Positions 8,430 through 15,909 of a stretch of 26,609 nucleotides of DNA are shown in pieces. Below the pieces are notes generated by a model that saw nothing but the letters and a program-made list of their open reading frames with translations, had not been told where the DNA came from and searched no databases. Position 1 is the first letter of the stretch; each line of letters opens with the position of its first letter. The stretch covers positions 1-26,609 of the forward strand of contig CBDTXZ010000022.1 of assembly GCA_965364515.1 (NCBI GenBank), given 5' to 3'. Origin of the DNA: JAHEDH01 sp965364515 (GTDB lineage: Bacteria > Actinomycetota > Acidimicrobiia > Spongiisociales > ZC4RG35). Made by a program: the position numbers and the translations under genes.

Positions 8430-8448
8430 ACACTGCTCCGTGCAGTGT
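8430..8448. promoter_or_regulatory. Perfect 7-5-7 palindrome upstream of the SRPBCC gene
   Basis: ACACTGC (8430-8436), a 5-base spacer TCCGT and GCAGTGT (8442-8448) form an exact inverted repeat. It ends 31 bases before the SRPBCC start codon. The size fits a homodimeric repressor operator of the TetR or ArsR type. A short transcript hairpin is the alternative. No regulator gene lies beside it. Confidence 0.4.
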
Positions 8449-8479
8449 CCCCGCAATCAGAAGACGAGACGACGACGGG

Positions 8480-8917
8480 ATGAGCGAGACGGTCTACCAA
8501 CAGTCTGTAGTCCTAGCTGCCCCACCAGACAAGGTGTTCTGGGATCTCCTGGAGCCCTCCCATGTGGCCGGGTACGACTCGCACATGCGGTCGTGGCAAC
8601 CTCGGCAATGGCCGCCGACGGTCGGAATCCGGGTCGACTTCGAGGCGAAGGTTGGACCGATGTGGTTGAAGGGAGGGTCCGAGTTCGTCGCCTTCGAGCC
8701 GCCCGACCACCTGGAGCTACGACAGGTGTCGCCCCCATCTCCGTTCAAGTCTCGGTTGACATGGGACCTGGCTGACACCGGCGATGGCACCGAGTTCACC
8801 TACCGGTTCGTGCTGTCGTCCCCGCCCGGGATGGGATGGCTGGGGGCTCGCCTGTTGGGAGTGTTCACCTCGCATTTGAGCGACGAGTTGCCCGCCCTCG
8901 CCAGCCGATACCGTTGA
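8480..8917 (+). CDS. SRPBCC (START/Bet v1-like) family protein
   Basis: This is a 145-residue protein of the SRPBCC helix-grip fold, which forms a cavity for hydrophobic ligands. It starts with the usual strand and PPDKVFWDLLEP helix (residues 15-26). A run of strands follows (GIRVDFEAKVG, GGSEFVAFEPPDHLEL, RLTWDLADTGDGTEFTYRFVL), and it ends with the long C-terminal helix (LLGVFTSHLSDELPALASRY). This matches the polyketide-cyclase/carbon monoxide dehydrogenase subunit G type layout. No catalytic residue can be named, so ligand and role are unknown. The gene stands alone, with a palindrome 31 bases upstream and a gene-poor stretch downstream. Confidence 0.75.
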   Translation: MSETVYQQSVVLAAPPDKVFWDLLEPSHVAGYDSHMRSWQPRQWPPTVGIRVDFEAKVGPMWLKGGSEFVAFEPPDHLELRQVSPPSPFKSRLTWDLADTGDGTEFTYRFVLSSPPGMGWLGARLLGVFTSHLSDELPALASRYR

Positions 8918-9320
8918 GACATGGGGCCAGCCCGGGCCACCGAACCGCCGGGCGGCACAAGGCGGGTCCATCTACCAGCCAACTATCCAGACTGGGTGTC
9001 GGCCCTCGGCGTGGAACAACGGAGGACTGCTCTGAGGGCTGGTCGACGAGTACCTGGCAGAACAGCCGAGGACGGTGTCGCAAGCGACGGATTCGGGCGT
9101 ACGCAGAACTGGGGTCAACTCTCGAAGGTAGACAAGGCGTTGTATGCGTCGTCCGGGGCCCACCCCGGGAACGCTTGCAACCGAACACGAACCCAAGGCG
9201 AACCAGGCTGATAGGTAGAGGGGCGTGAACGCCTGACCGAGCCGAGAGGCAAACTGAGAGCGCCCCGTTGATGTGAACCGGGGCGCTCTCGACGCGTGGT
9301 GACACCCGCCGTGGTGATGC
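8918..9320. other. 403-base stretch without a supportable gene
   Basis: Open frames exist here on both strands (for example 8921-9211 on the plus strand), but none shows a recognisable domain, a good start signal or the codon pattern of neighbouring genes. Predicted peptides are rich in Arg, Gly and Pro in all frames. It may be remnant coding DNA. The only clear structure is the hairpin at 9256-9290. Confidence 0.5.
9256..9290. terminator. Perfect 12-bp hairpin between convergent SRPBCC and sufE genes
   Basis: GAGAGCGCCCCG (9256-9267) is the exact reverse complement of CGGGGCGCTCTC (9279-9290), with an 11-base loop. It lies 31 bases past the sufE stop on the minus strand and about 340 bases past the SRPBCC stop. 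There is no long T-run. On the minus strand it is followed by AGTTTG, a weak tail. A bidirectional or L-shaped terminator is the best reading, and sufE is the likelier client. Confidence 0.65.
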
Positions 9321-9746
9321 TCACGTTGCGATCAGAGCCGAGACCTGACGTTTGAGCCGTCCGAGGATCGCAGACATGCCCCGGAGTCGAAGCGGGCTGA
9401 TCACCTCGGACAGCCCCATGTCGTAGAAGAAGTCGTTGGGCACGTCGAGGATGACCTCGGGGGTCTCGCCGTCCAGGCCGTCGTGCACGATGGCGGCGAA
9501 ACCACGCGTGGTCGGCGCCTGCGGCGGTGCCTCGAAGTACATCCGAACCCTGCCCTCCTCGTCCAACTCGGTGGCCAGAAAGAACGGAGACTGGCATTCT
9601 TCGACCTGTTCGAGCGCGGAGGCGTCGATGTGGTCGGGAAGCGGAGGCAGCCGCTTGGAGTAGTCCAACAGCGCCTCGGTTCGGAAGTCCTTGGGCGACG
9701 CAGCCATGACGTCGATCATCGTCTGGAGTTTCTTGGGAACGGTCAT
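9321..9746 (-). CDS. sufE: SufE-like cysteine desulfuration protein
   Basis: This is a 141-residue SufE family protein. SufE accepts persulfide sulfur from a cysteine desulfurase and passes it to Fe-S cluster assembly. The acceptor cysteine is Cys51 in VEECQSPFFLA, the same position as in E. coli SufE (GCQSQ). The usual preceding motif YSKRLPPLPDH and the C-terminal GLSEVISPLRLRGMSAI helix are present. A longer upstream frame overlaps the divergent sulfurtransferase and is rejected; the ATG at 9746 gives the standard length. A TAACAT box sits 8 bases before the ATG. The partner desulfurase is not in the window. Being divergent from a rhodanese suggests a shared role in persulfide sulfur handling, which is inferred. 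Confidence 0.87.
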   Translation of the reverse strand: MTVPKKLQTMIDVMAASPKDFRTEALLDYSKRLPPLPDHIDASALEQVEECQSPFFLATELDEEGRVRMYFEAPPQAPTTRGFAAIVHDGLDGETPEVILDVPNDFFYDMGLSEVISPLRLRGMSAILGRLKRQVSALIAT

Positions 9747-9854
9747 CGGCACAGATGTTACGCACCGCAGTTCGATACTCCCTCCGTGCCCGCGGGAATG
9801 GCGCACCCATCCCAGGTCGTTAACGTTCGAGAACACCAAAGAGGAGACACTCCT

Positions 9855-10730
9855 ATGCCCGCACCCCGCGACCCGAACCCGTCCTTCGAGCAATTCGCAC
9901 ATCCCGAGCGCCTCGTGTCGACCGACTGGCTGGCCGAGCACCTCGACGACCCCGATGTCGTGGTTGTCGAGTCCGATGAGGACGTTCTGCTCTACGACAC
10001 CGGTCACATTCCGGGCGCCGTGAAGATCGATTGGCACAACGACCTCAACGACGACCTGGTTCGCGACTACCTCGATGCCGAGGCCTTCGCCGAGTTGCTG
10101 TCGTCCAAGGGGATCGCTCCGGAATCCACGGTCGTCTTCTACGGCGACAACCACAACTGGTGGGCCGCCTACGCGCTGTGGGTGTTCACGCTGTTCGGGC
10201 ATGAAGACCTCCGGCTTCTCGACGGCGGGCGAGGCAAATGGGTCGCCGAGAGTCGCGATCTCACGATCGAGAAGCCCGTTCGACCCAGGACCGAGTACCC
10301 CGTGCCGACCCGCGACGACTCGAAGATCCGAGCGTTCATCGACGACACGGTTTCGCATTCCGAGTCGAAGCTGCCGCTGATAGACGTCCGTTCCCCCGAG
10401 GAATTCAACGGCTCGCGAATGCACATGCCCGACTACCCGAACGAGGGAGCGCTGCGCGGTGGTCACGTGCCCGGAGCCGCCAACGTCCCGTGGAAGAAGG
10501 CGGCGAACGACGACGGCACCTTCAAGTCGGTCGAGGATCTCCGCAACGTGTACGAGGGCGAGGCAGGCCTCAGTCCCGAAGACGACGTGATCACGTACTG
10601 CCGGATCGGCGAGAGGTCGTCGCACACCTGGTTCGTGCTCACGCATCTCCTCGGATACGACAAGGTTCGTAACTACGACGGTTCGTGGACCGAGTACGGC
10701 AACGCAGTACGGGTGCCGATCGAGAAGTGA
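9855..10730 (+). CDS. Thiosulfate/3-mercaptopyruvate sulfurtransferase (tandem rhodanese, CysA2-like)
   Basis: This is a 291-residue protein with two rhodanese domains, the N-terminal one inactive and the C-terminal one catalytic. The active-site loop CRIGERS carries the persulfide-forming Cys249, followed by SHTWFVL and NYDGSWTEYG, a pattern strongly shared with mycobacterial CysA2/SseA-type enzymes. The N-terminal domain shows DTGHIPGAVKIDW and YGDNHNWWAAYALW. The enzyme moves sulfur from thiosulfate or mercaptopyruvate to thiol acceptors. The ATG at 9855 has a good ribosome-binding site (GAGGAG, 8 bases away). A longer upstream frame is antisense to sufE and rejected. The stop overlaps the GNAT start by 4 bases (GTGA). 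Confidence 0.92.
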   Translation: MPAPRDPNPSFEQFAHPERLVSTDWLAEHLDDPDVVVVESDEDVLLYDTGHIPGAVKIDWHNDLNDDLVRDYLDAEAFAELLSSKGIAPESTVVFYGDNHNWWAAYALWVFTLFGHEDLRLLDGGRGKWVAESRDLTIEKPVRPRTEYPVPTRDDSKIRAFIDDTVSHSESKLPLIDVRSPEEFNGSRMHMPDYPNEGALRGGHVPGAANVPWKKAANDDGTFKSVEDLRNVYEGEAGLSPEDDVITYCRIGERSSHTWFVLTHLLGYDKVRNYDGSWTEYGNAVRVPIEK

Positions 10731-11590
10731 GCTCGGCCGACCTGCGGATCGGCTCGGTGGGGGAGGACCAACTCTCCGACGTCGTGGCGTACGTCGCTGA
10801 GGCGCAGGCCGACCATCAGCGCCATGTCACCTACGTGGGTGCAGACGCCGAGTTCCTTCTCGCCGAGCTCGCCCAGGCCGAGGCATGGACCGATCGACTG
10901 CTCGTGGCGCATGCTCTCGACGAGGTCGTCGGGGTGCTCCTCGCCGACATCGATGAGGACATGCGCCGAGTCTGGTGGATCGGTCCCTGGTTCGGCACAG
11001 GGGATGTCGCAATTGCACTGCTCTCCGAGGCGCGTGCCCGTTTCGGGGGCCTCTTCGACGAAGAGGAGCTGGCTCCGGACAGTCGCAACACGTTGCTTCG
11101 TTCGACGGCACTCCGGCTCGGCTTCGTCGAGGGCGCACGCTCGTCGGTGCTCTCGAAGCTGGACCTCGCCGCCGATGGGATCTCATCGACCGAGCCGCTG
11201 ACAGAGGCACGGGCCGGGGCCGTCGCCGAGTTGCACGACTCGCTCTTCGTCGGGAGCCACACACCGGGAGCGAAGCTCGTGCGTGCCGAAGGGACGAGGA
11301 TCCGCACCGCCCAGGTCGACGGTGTGACATCCGGGTACGTCGCATACGAGATCCAGGCGGATGGCACCGGGTACATCGATTTTCTCGGCGTGAGGCCGGA
11401 AGCGCGTCGCAGAGGGCTTGGGCGTGCCCTCGTCGCCGACGTCTGTCGAGAGCTCGCCGCCGATGGGGTCGCGGAAGTGCACCTGACGGTTCGGGCAGAC
11501 GCACCGGGTGCGGCGGAGTTCTACCGGAACGCGGGATTCATCGAGGAACGAATCATCGTCCCGTACCGGCAGGGGTTCACTCTCGGCTGA
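10727..11590 (+). CDS. GNAT-family N-acetyltransferase, two-domain
   Basis: This is a 287-residue protein with two GNAT-like halves. The C-terminal half is a clear acetyltransferase: the acetyl-CoA loop is RRRGLGRAL (Arg227-Leu235), preceded by strand YIDFLGV and followed by AAEFYRNAGFI. The N-terminal half keeps the fold length but no clear CoA loop. The tandem layout resembles mycothiol synthase MshD. However, the MshD-specific segments I recall are not evident, so the substrate is unknown. The GTG start overlaps the sulfurtransferase stop (GTGA), so the two are probably one transcript. The 3' end is 4 bases from that of tam on the opposite strand. Confidence 0.8.
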   Translation: MSSADLRIGSVGEDQLSDVVAYVAEAQADHQRHVTYVGADAEFLLAELAQAEAWTDRLLVAHALDEVVGVLLADIDEDMRRVWWIGPWFGTGDVAIALLSEARARFGGLFDEEELAPDSRNTLLRSTALRLGFVEGARSSVLSKLDLAADGISSTEPLTEARAGAVAELHDSLFVGSHTPGAKLVRAEGTRIRTAQVDGVTSGYVAYEIQADGTGYIDFLGVRPEARRRGLGRALVADVCRELAADGVAEVHLTVRADAPGAAEFYRNAGFIEERIIVPYRQGFTLG

Positions 11591-11594
11591 AGGC

Positions 11595-12368
11595 TCAGTC
11601 GGCCGTCTTGCGAACCGCGATCAGGAACAGGCGGCGGAACGGAAGCAGCACCGTGCCCGTGTGGTCGGGCGGATAGGCGGTGCGATACCCCGATTTGACC
11701 GACTCTGTGAAGTCGGCCAGGTCGGGTCCTTCCAGAGCAGACAGGATGGGGCGGAGCAGGGAACCGGCCGTCCACTCCCACACCGGATCGGCCCCGGTCA
11801 ACTCCTGGTAGTAGGTCGTCTGCCAGATGTCGATCGACTCGGCGGCATCGATGAGCCATCGCCGGTATTCGGACGGAGTGTCGACCCGATCGATCAGGAG
11901 GAGGTGCCGGATCTCTGCACTCCATCTCGGTTGGTCCAGGACGGACTTGGGAACCGTGTGAGTGGGCGCCGACCAGTTGTTCGGCATCTGAATGGCCAGG
12001 ACGCCGCCGGGACGAAGGAAGTCGAACAGCCTCGGAAAGAGGCGTCCGTGGTGGTCGAGCCAGTGGAGCGTTGCGTTCGAGAAGATGAGGTCGACCTCGT
12101 CTTCGGGTGTCCAGGTCTCGATGTCGCCGCGCTCGAACTCCATCTCGGGGTGCTCTTGGGTCGCCCGGAGGATCATCTCCTCGGAGTTGTCGACGCCAAC
12201 GACTCGAGCCTCCGGCCACCGTCGAGCGATCTCGCTGGTGAGGTTGCCGGTCCCACACCCCAGGTCGAAGACCACCCCGGGATCGATTTCGGGTATGCGT
12301 GCCAGCAGTTCGAGACCGGGTCGGATCCGATGGTCGGAGAAGACCAGGTACTGGCTCGGCGACCACAT
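11595..12368 (-). CDS. tam: Trans-aconitate 2-methyltransferase
   Basis: This SAM-dependent enzyme methylates trans-aconitate, a toxic by-product of the citric acid cycle that inhibits aconitase. The 257-residue protein aligns by eye with E. coli Tam throughout: WSPSQYLVFSDHRIRPGLEL at the N-terminus, the SAM motif FDLGCGTGNLT, VVGVDNSEEMI, LIFSNATLHWL, GVLAIQMPNNW, then IWQTTYYQEL and LLPFRRLFLIAVRK near the end. The ATG at 12368 shares one base with the upstream stop (TGATG). A GTG three bases earlier (12371) is an equal alternative. It is the last gene of malQ-ligase-tam. A related methyltransferase with another small-acid substrate is possible. Confidence 0.85.
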   Translation of the reverse strand: MWSPSQYLVFSDHRIRPGLELLARIPEIDPGVVFDLGCGTGNLTSEIARRWPEARVVGVDNSEEMILRATQEHPEMEFERGDIETWTPEDEVDLIFSNATLHWLDHHGRLFPRLFDFLRPGGVLAIQMPNNWSAPTHTVPKSVLDQPRWSAEIRHLLLIDRVDTPSEYRRWLIDAAESIDIWQTTYYQELTGADPVWEWTAGSLLRPILSALEGPDLADFTESVKSGYRTAYPPDHTGTVLLPFRRLFLIAVRKTAD

Positions 12369-14305
12369 CACGGAAGAATGCCGATGTGGTCGAGCGATTC
12401 GGGGTTCTCCAGTGACGACAGGTCGCCCGGATCCTCTCCGAGTGCCAAGGCTCTCACCGCCCGCCTCACGATCTTCGCAGAACGCGTTCTGGGAAGATCG
12501 GCGGTCACGATCACGTGTTTCGGCCGGAAGGCCTTGCCGAGGATCTCGGCGACCTTGTCGGACACCCTCGTGGCGAGCGCGGCGTCGTCATCGTCGACCT
12601 CCGGTGCAGGAACGACGTAGACGGCGATCGACTCTCCTTTGACCGGGTCGGGGACACCGATGGCCGCGGCCATCACGATCTGGGGCAACTCGACGGCGGC
12701 GGACTCGATCTCGGCCGGGCCGATGCGTTTGCCGGCGATGTTCAACGTGTCGTCTGAACGGCCGTGCAGATACCAGAACCCGTCCTCATCGATCGAGGCC
12801 CAGTCGCCGTGGACCCACACGCCCTCGAAGCGCGACCAGTAGGTCTCCAGATATCGCTCACGTTCACCCCAGAATCCTCTCGTCATCCCGGGCCAGGGCT
12901 TGGTGATCGCCAGTTCGCCGACCTCGCCCCGGAGGGGGTTGCCGTGCTCGTCGAGGACGTCGGCGGCCATCCCGAGAGATGGTCCGCCCAATGACACGGG
13001 TTTGAGTCCTTGCAGGAGATTCACGCTGAGGATGCACGCGCCGATCTCCGTTCCGCCCGAGAGATTGACGATCGGGATCCGCTCGCCGCCGACGTCGCGG
13101 AACAGCCACCACCACGGATCCGGGTTCCACGGCTCTCCGGTCGAACCGAAGGCGCGCAGGGACGAGAGGTCATGTCTCGTCAACGCATCGGCGCCGTGCG
13201 GCTGGATGGAACGGACGAACGTCGGAGAGATCCCGAGAAACGTCAGCCGATGCTTCTCGACGATCTCGAAGAGCCGATCGTGCGACGGATGGTTGGGAGC
13301 GCCGTCGAACGTGACAACGGTCGCTCCGTTGGCGAGACCGGCGACGACCATCCATGGGCCCATGATCCATCCCATGTCGGTCGCCCACATGATCCGGTCC
13401 CCGGCGTGCACATCCGCCTGGAACGCACCCTCCTGCGCGAGCTTCACCGTGAGCCCACCGTGGGTGTGAACGGCCCCTTTCGGCCTTCCGGTCGTGCCGG
13501 AGGTGTAGGCGAGGAGCACCGGGGCCTCCGCATCGGTTTCGACGGCGGCCATCGGCTCGGAGCCGTCGAGGAGCTCGGCCCAGCGGTGATCACGGCCCGC
13601 GATGACGGGTGTGTCCGTTCGGCCGGCGATGTCCGCCCAGACCACCGCATCGACGCCGCCGACTCGGTCGATCGCGGCGTCGGCGATCTCCTTCATCTCC
13701 ACCAGGCGTCCACGGCGTCGATAGCCGTCTGCGCAGATCACGACAGCCGGTCGGGGGTCGGTGATCCTGGTGGCGACGGCGTCCACCCCATACCCGGAGA
13801 AGATCGGCACGAACACTGCTCCGACCCGTGCGACGGCGAGGAACGAGATGACGGCTTCGGCCGACATCGGGAGATAGACGCCGACCACGTCGCCGGTGCC
13901 GACGCCGATCCGGCGCAAGCCGCCCGCGAGCCGGGAGGTGCGATCGGCGAGTTCGGCGAAGGAGATCGTCTCGGAGCTGCCGTCCTCGTGTTCGGCGATG
14001 ACTGCAGGTGCTTGCGGATCGGTGGCGGCCCAGCGGTCGACGCAAGCTTCGGACAGGTTGATCTTTCCGCCGATGAACCACTTCGTCCACTCGATGCCGT
14101 CCGAAGAGTCGAACACCTCGGTGTACGGGGTCGAGAACGGGATACCGAGTTCGTCGATGGCGGCATCCCAGAACCAGGCGGGATCTTCCTGGGAGCGGAG
14201 CACGAGCTGGGCGTAGTCCTCGACGCCATGAGACCGCATGAATGCCGAGGTTCGGGACCGCTCACGCCCGGTGGCGTCGAGCTCCCAAACGATCGGCTGT
14301 GTCAC
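12368..14305 (-). CDS. AMP-forming acyl-CoA synthetase, acetyl-CoA-synthetase-like
   Basis: This ANL-superfamily ligase activates a carboxylic acid with ATP and CoA via an acyl-adenylate. The 645-residue protein has an acetyl-CoA-synthetase-type N-terminal region (VEDYAQLVLRSQEDPAWFWD through FIGGKINLSEACVDRW). It then has the P-loop YTSGTTGRPKG (Tyr267-Gly277), TGEPWNP, SGGTEIG, the hinge HGDWASIDEDGFWYLHGRSD and the C-terminal adenylation lysine Lys611 in RSAKIVRR. Length and layout fit the acetyl/propionyl/acetoacetyl-CoA group. The acid pocket cannot be read with confidence, so the substrate is open. The GTG start overlaps the malQ stop by 4 bases. Pairing with glycan breakdown (malQ) and tam suggests a central carbon role, which is inferred. 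Confidence 0.85.
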   Translation of the reverse strand: MTQPIVWELDATGRERSRTSAFMRSHGVEDYAQLVLRSQEDPAWFWDAAIDELGIPFSTPYTEVFDSSDGIEWTKWFIGGKINLSEACVDRWAATDPQAPAVIAEHEDGSSETISFAELADRTSRLAGGLRRIGVGTGDVVGVYLPMSAEAVISFLAVARVGAVFVPIFSGYGVDAVATRITDPRPAVVICADGYRRRGRLVEMKEIADAAIDRVGGVDAVVWADIAGRTDTPVIAGRDHRWAELLDGSEPMAAVETDAEAPVLLAYTSGTTGRPKGAVHTHGGLTVKLAQEGAFQADVHAGDRIMWATDMGWIMGPWMVVAGLANGATVVTFDGAPNHPSHDRLFEIVEKHRLTFLGISPTFVRSIQPHGADALTRHDLSSLRAFGSTGEPWNPDPWWWLFRDVGGERIPIVNLSGGTEIGACILSVNLLQGLKPVSLGGPSLGMAADVLDEHGNPLRGEVGELAITKPWPGMTRGFWGERERYLETYWSRFEGVWVHGDWASIDEDGFWYLHGRSDDTLNIAGKRIGPAEIESAAVELPQIVMAAAIGVPDPVKGESIAVYVVPAPEVDDDDAALATRVSDKVAEILGKAFRPKHVIVTADLPRTRSAKIVRRAVRALALGEDPGDLSSLENPESLDHIGILP

Positions 14306-15810
14306 CGGCGGTCCTCCTTGGCCCGGCCGGTTGCGACGGTGAGGCGGGCCATGCGTTCGACGATATCAGCGTCGAGCTGGCCCGGGAGGAGACGCCACGT
14401 CCAGTTGCCCTCGGTCGTACCCGGCTCGTTCATGCGCGCCTCGGTTCCGAGACCGAGAAGGTCCTGGACCGGGATGATCGCCCGATCGGCAACCGACCCC
14501 ATCACCGCCTCGATGAGGTCCCATGCGAAGGTCTCCGCCGTCGAGCCGAGCTCGGAGATGGCTGTCTCGAGCTCGGCGGGGTCCTCCTCGGCTCGGCTGT
14601 CGAACCAGCCCCTGGCGGTGTCGTTGTCGTGCGTGCCGGGGTAGGCCACGACGTTCGGACGGAACTCGGCGATGGCGTGCGCCGACTCCGTGCCGAATCC
14701 GAACTGCAGCACCTTCATGCCGGGGAAGCCGTAGCGGTCCCGGAGCTCTTCGACGTCCGGTGTGATGAGGCCGAGGTCCTCGGCGATCACGTCGAGGGTC
14801 GGAAAGCGGGCGGAGAGCGCGTCGAAGAGCGCCTCCCCGGGTGCTTCGACCCACTCACCGTTTACAGCGGTCGGTTCGCCGGCAGGGATGTGCCACGAAG
14901 CCGCGAAGCCACGGAAATGGTCGACTCGGACCAGGTCGAACAACTCGAACATTCGACGGAGGCGGCTCTCCCACCAGGCGAATCCGGTCTCTTCGTGGCG
15001 TTCCCAGTCGTAGAGCGGGTTTCCCCAACGTTGACCGGTCTCCGAGAAGTAGTCGGGAGGCACGCCGGCGACCACCGTTGGCATACCTGCGGCGTCGAGG
15101 TGATAGAGCTCGGGGTTGGCCCACACGTCTGCAGAATCGTGGGCTACGAAGATGGGGATGTCACCGATCAGACCGACTCCGTTCGCCGCCGCGAGGGCTC
15201 GTACGTCCCGCAACTGTCGATCGAACAAGAACTGCTCGACCTCGATCCGGTGGATGGATTCGGCGAGCTCGTCTCTCGCCTCCTCGAGGGCGTCGGGTGA
15301 CCGCAGCGCCAGCGGGCGATCCCATTCCCACCAGGGTGCCAGTCGATGCGAGCGTTTGAGCGCCGTGAAGATGGCGAAGTCGTCGAGCCACGTGGCTCCG
15401 TGGGACGCAACGAACGTCTCGAACGCCGATCTCATCGAGTCCGAAGCCCGTTCGTCGAAGCTGGTTGCGATCCGGTCGAGCACCGAGGATCGGAGCGGGA
15501 TGACCCGGTCGAAGTCGACGTCGCCCTCGTCGAGGACCTCGATGCGGTCGAACTCGTCCCAGGTGAGCAGTCCTTCTCCGACGAGCGGCTCGAAACCGAC
15601 GAGCAGCGGGTTCCCGGCGAAGGTGGACGGGGATTGATACGGGGAGTTGCCGTAGCCGGTCGGTCCGATGGGCAGCATCTGCCACCATGACTGCTGCATG
15701 TCGGCGAGGAGGTCGATGAACCACGGCGCAGCTGCGAGATCTCCGCTCCCGTGCGCTCCGGGCAGCGACGTCGGGTGCAGGAGTAGGCCGGAGCTTCGGT
15801 CGGGGTTCAT
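14302..15810 (-). CDS. malQ: 4-alpha-glucanotransferase (amylomaltase)
   Basis: This glycoside hydrolase family 77 enzyme transfers alpha-1,4-glucan segments in glycogen or maltodextrin metabolism in the cytosol. The 502-residue protein begins with SGLLLHPTSLPGAHGSGDL. It carries the catalytic nucleophile Asp297 in RVDHFRGF, the acid Glu344 in EDLG and the stabilising Asp395 in GTHDND. GYGNSPYQSPSTFAGNP near the N-terminus and PVQDLLGLG plus EGNWTWR near the end are also diagnostic. The ATG at 15810 begins the conserved domain; an open extension to 15888 is unneeded. On the minus strand a TACCGT box ends 6 bases before the ATG, fitting a leaderless transcript. It is the first gene of malQ-ligase-tam. 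Confidence 0.95.
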   Translation of the reverse strand: MNPDRSSGLLLHPTSLPGAHGSGDLAAAPWFIDLLADMQQSWWQMLPIGPTGYGNSPYQSPSTFAGNPLLVGFEPLVGEGLLTWDEFDRIEVLDEGDVDFDRVIPLRSSVLDRIATSFDERASDSMRSAFETFVASHGATWLDDFAIFTALKRSHRLAPWWEWDRPLALRSPDALEEARDELAESIHRIEVEQFLFDRQLRDVRALAAANGVGLIGDIPIFVAHDSADVWANPELYHLDAAGMPTVVAGVPPDYFSETGQRWGNPLYDWERHEETGFAWWESRLRRMFELFDLVRVDHFRGFAASWHIPAGEPTAVNGEWVEAPGEALFDALSARFPTLDVIAEDLGLITPDVEELRDRYGFPGMKVLQFGFGTESAHAIAEFRPNVVAYPGTHDNDTARGWFDSRAEEDPAELETAISELGSTAETFAWDLIEAVMGSVADRAIIPVQDLLGLGTEARMNEPGTTEGNWTWRLLPGQLDADIVERMARLTVATGRAKEDRR

Positions 15811-15816
15811 CGGATC

Positions 15817-15822
15817 ACGGTA
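15817..15822 (-). promoter_or_regulatory. Candidate -10 box for malQ
   Basis: On the minus strand TACCGT is followed by 6 bases (GATCCG) and then the malQ ATG at 15810. This is the same spacing as the TACCAT box before the cytochrome gene. No good -35 box was found. Confidence 0.3.
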
Positions 15823-15909
15823 TAGGGTCGGGTGCAGACGGTTCGGGGGCGGGAGTGTAAAGCGCAAGTCGTTGCCGCTTTCGCGCAAGTGGACCTCCTA
15901 CGCTCGGAG

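Noticed and set aside
8295..8483. 62-codon open frame whose stop overlaps the SRPBCC start (ATGA), as in a true operon.
   Set aside because: The overlap is attractive, but the peptide has no recognisable domain, codon choice differs from neighbours, and it runs through the perfect palindrome at 8430-8448.
8921..9211. 96-codon plus-strand frame after the SRPBCC gene.
   Set aside because: No domain, no ribosome-binding site, Arg/Gly/Pro-rich composition as expected of a random frame in GC-rich DNA.
13010..14644. Long plus-strand frame (544 codons) opposite the acyl-CoA ligase and malQ.
   Set aside because: Composition is a shadow of the opposite-strand genes and no motif is present.
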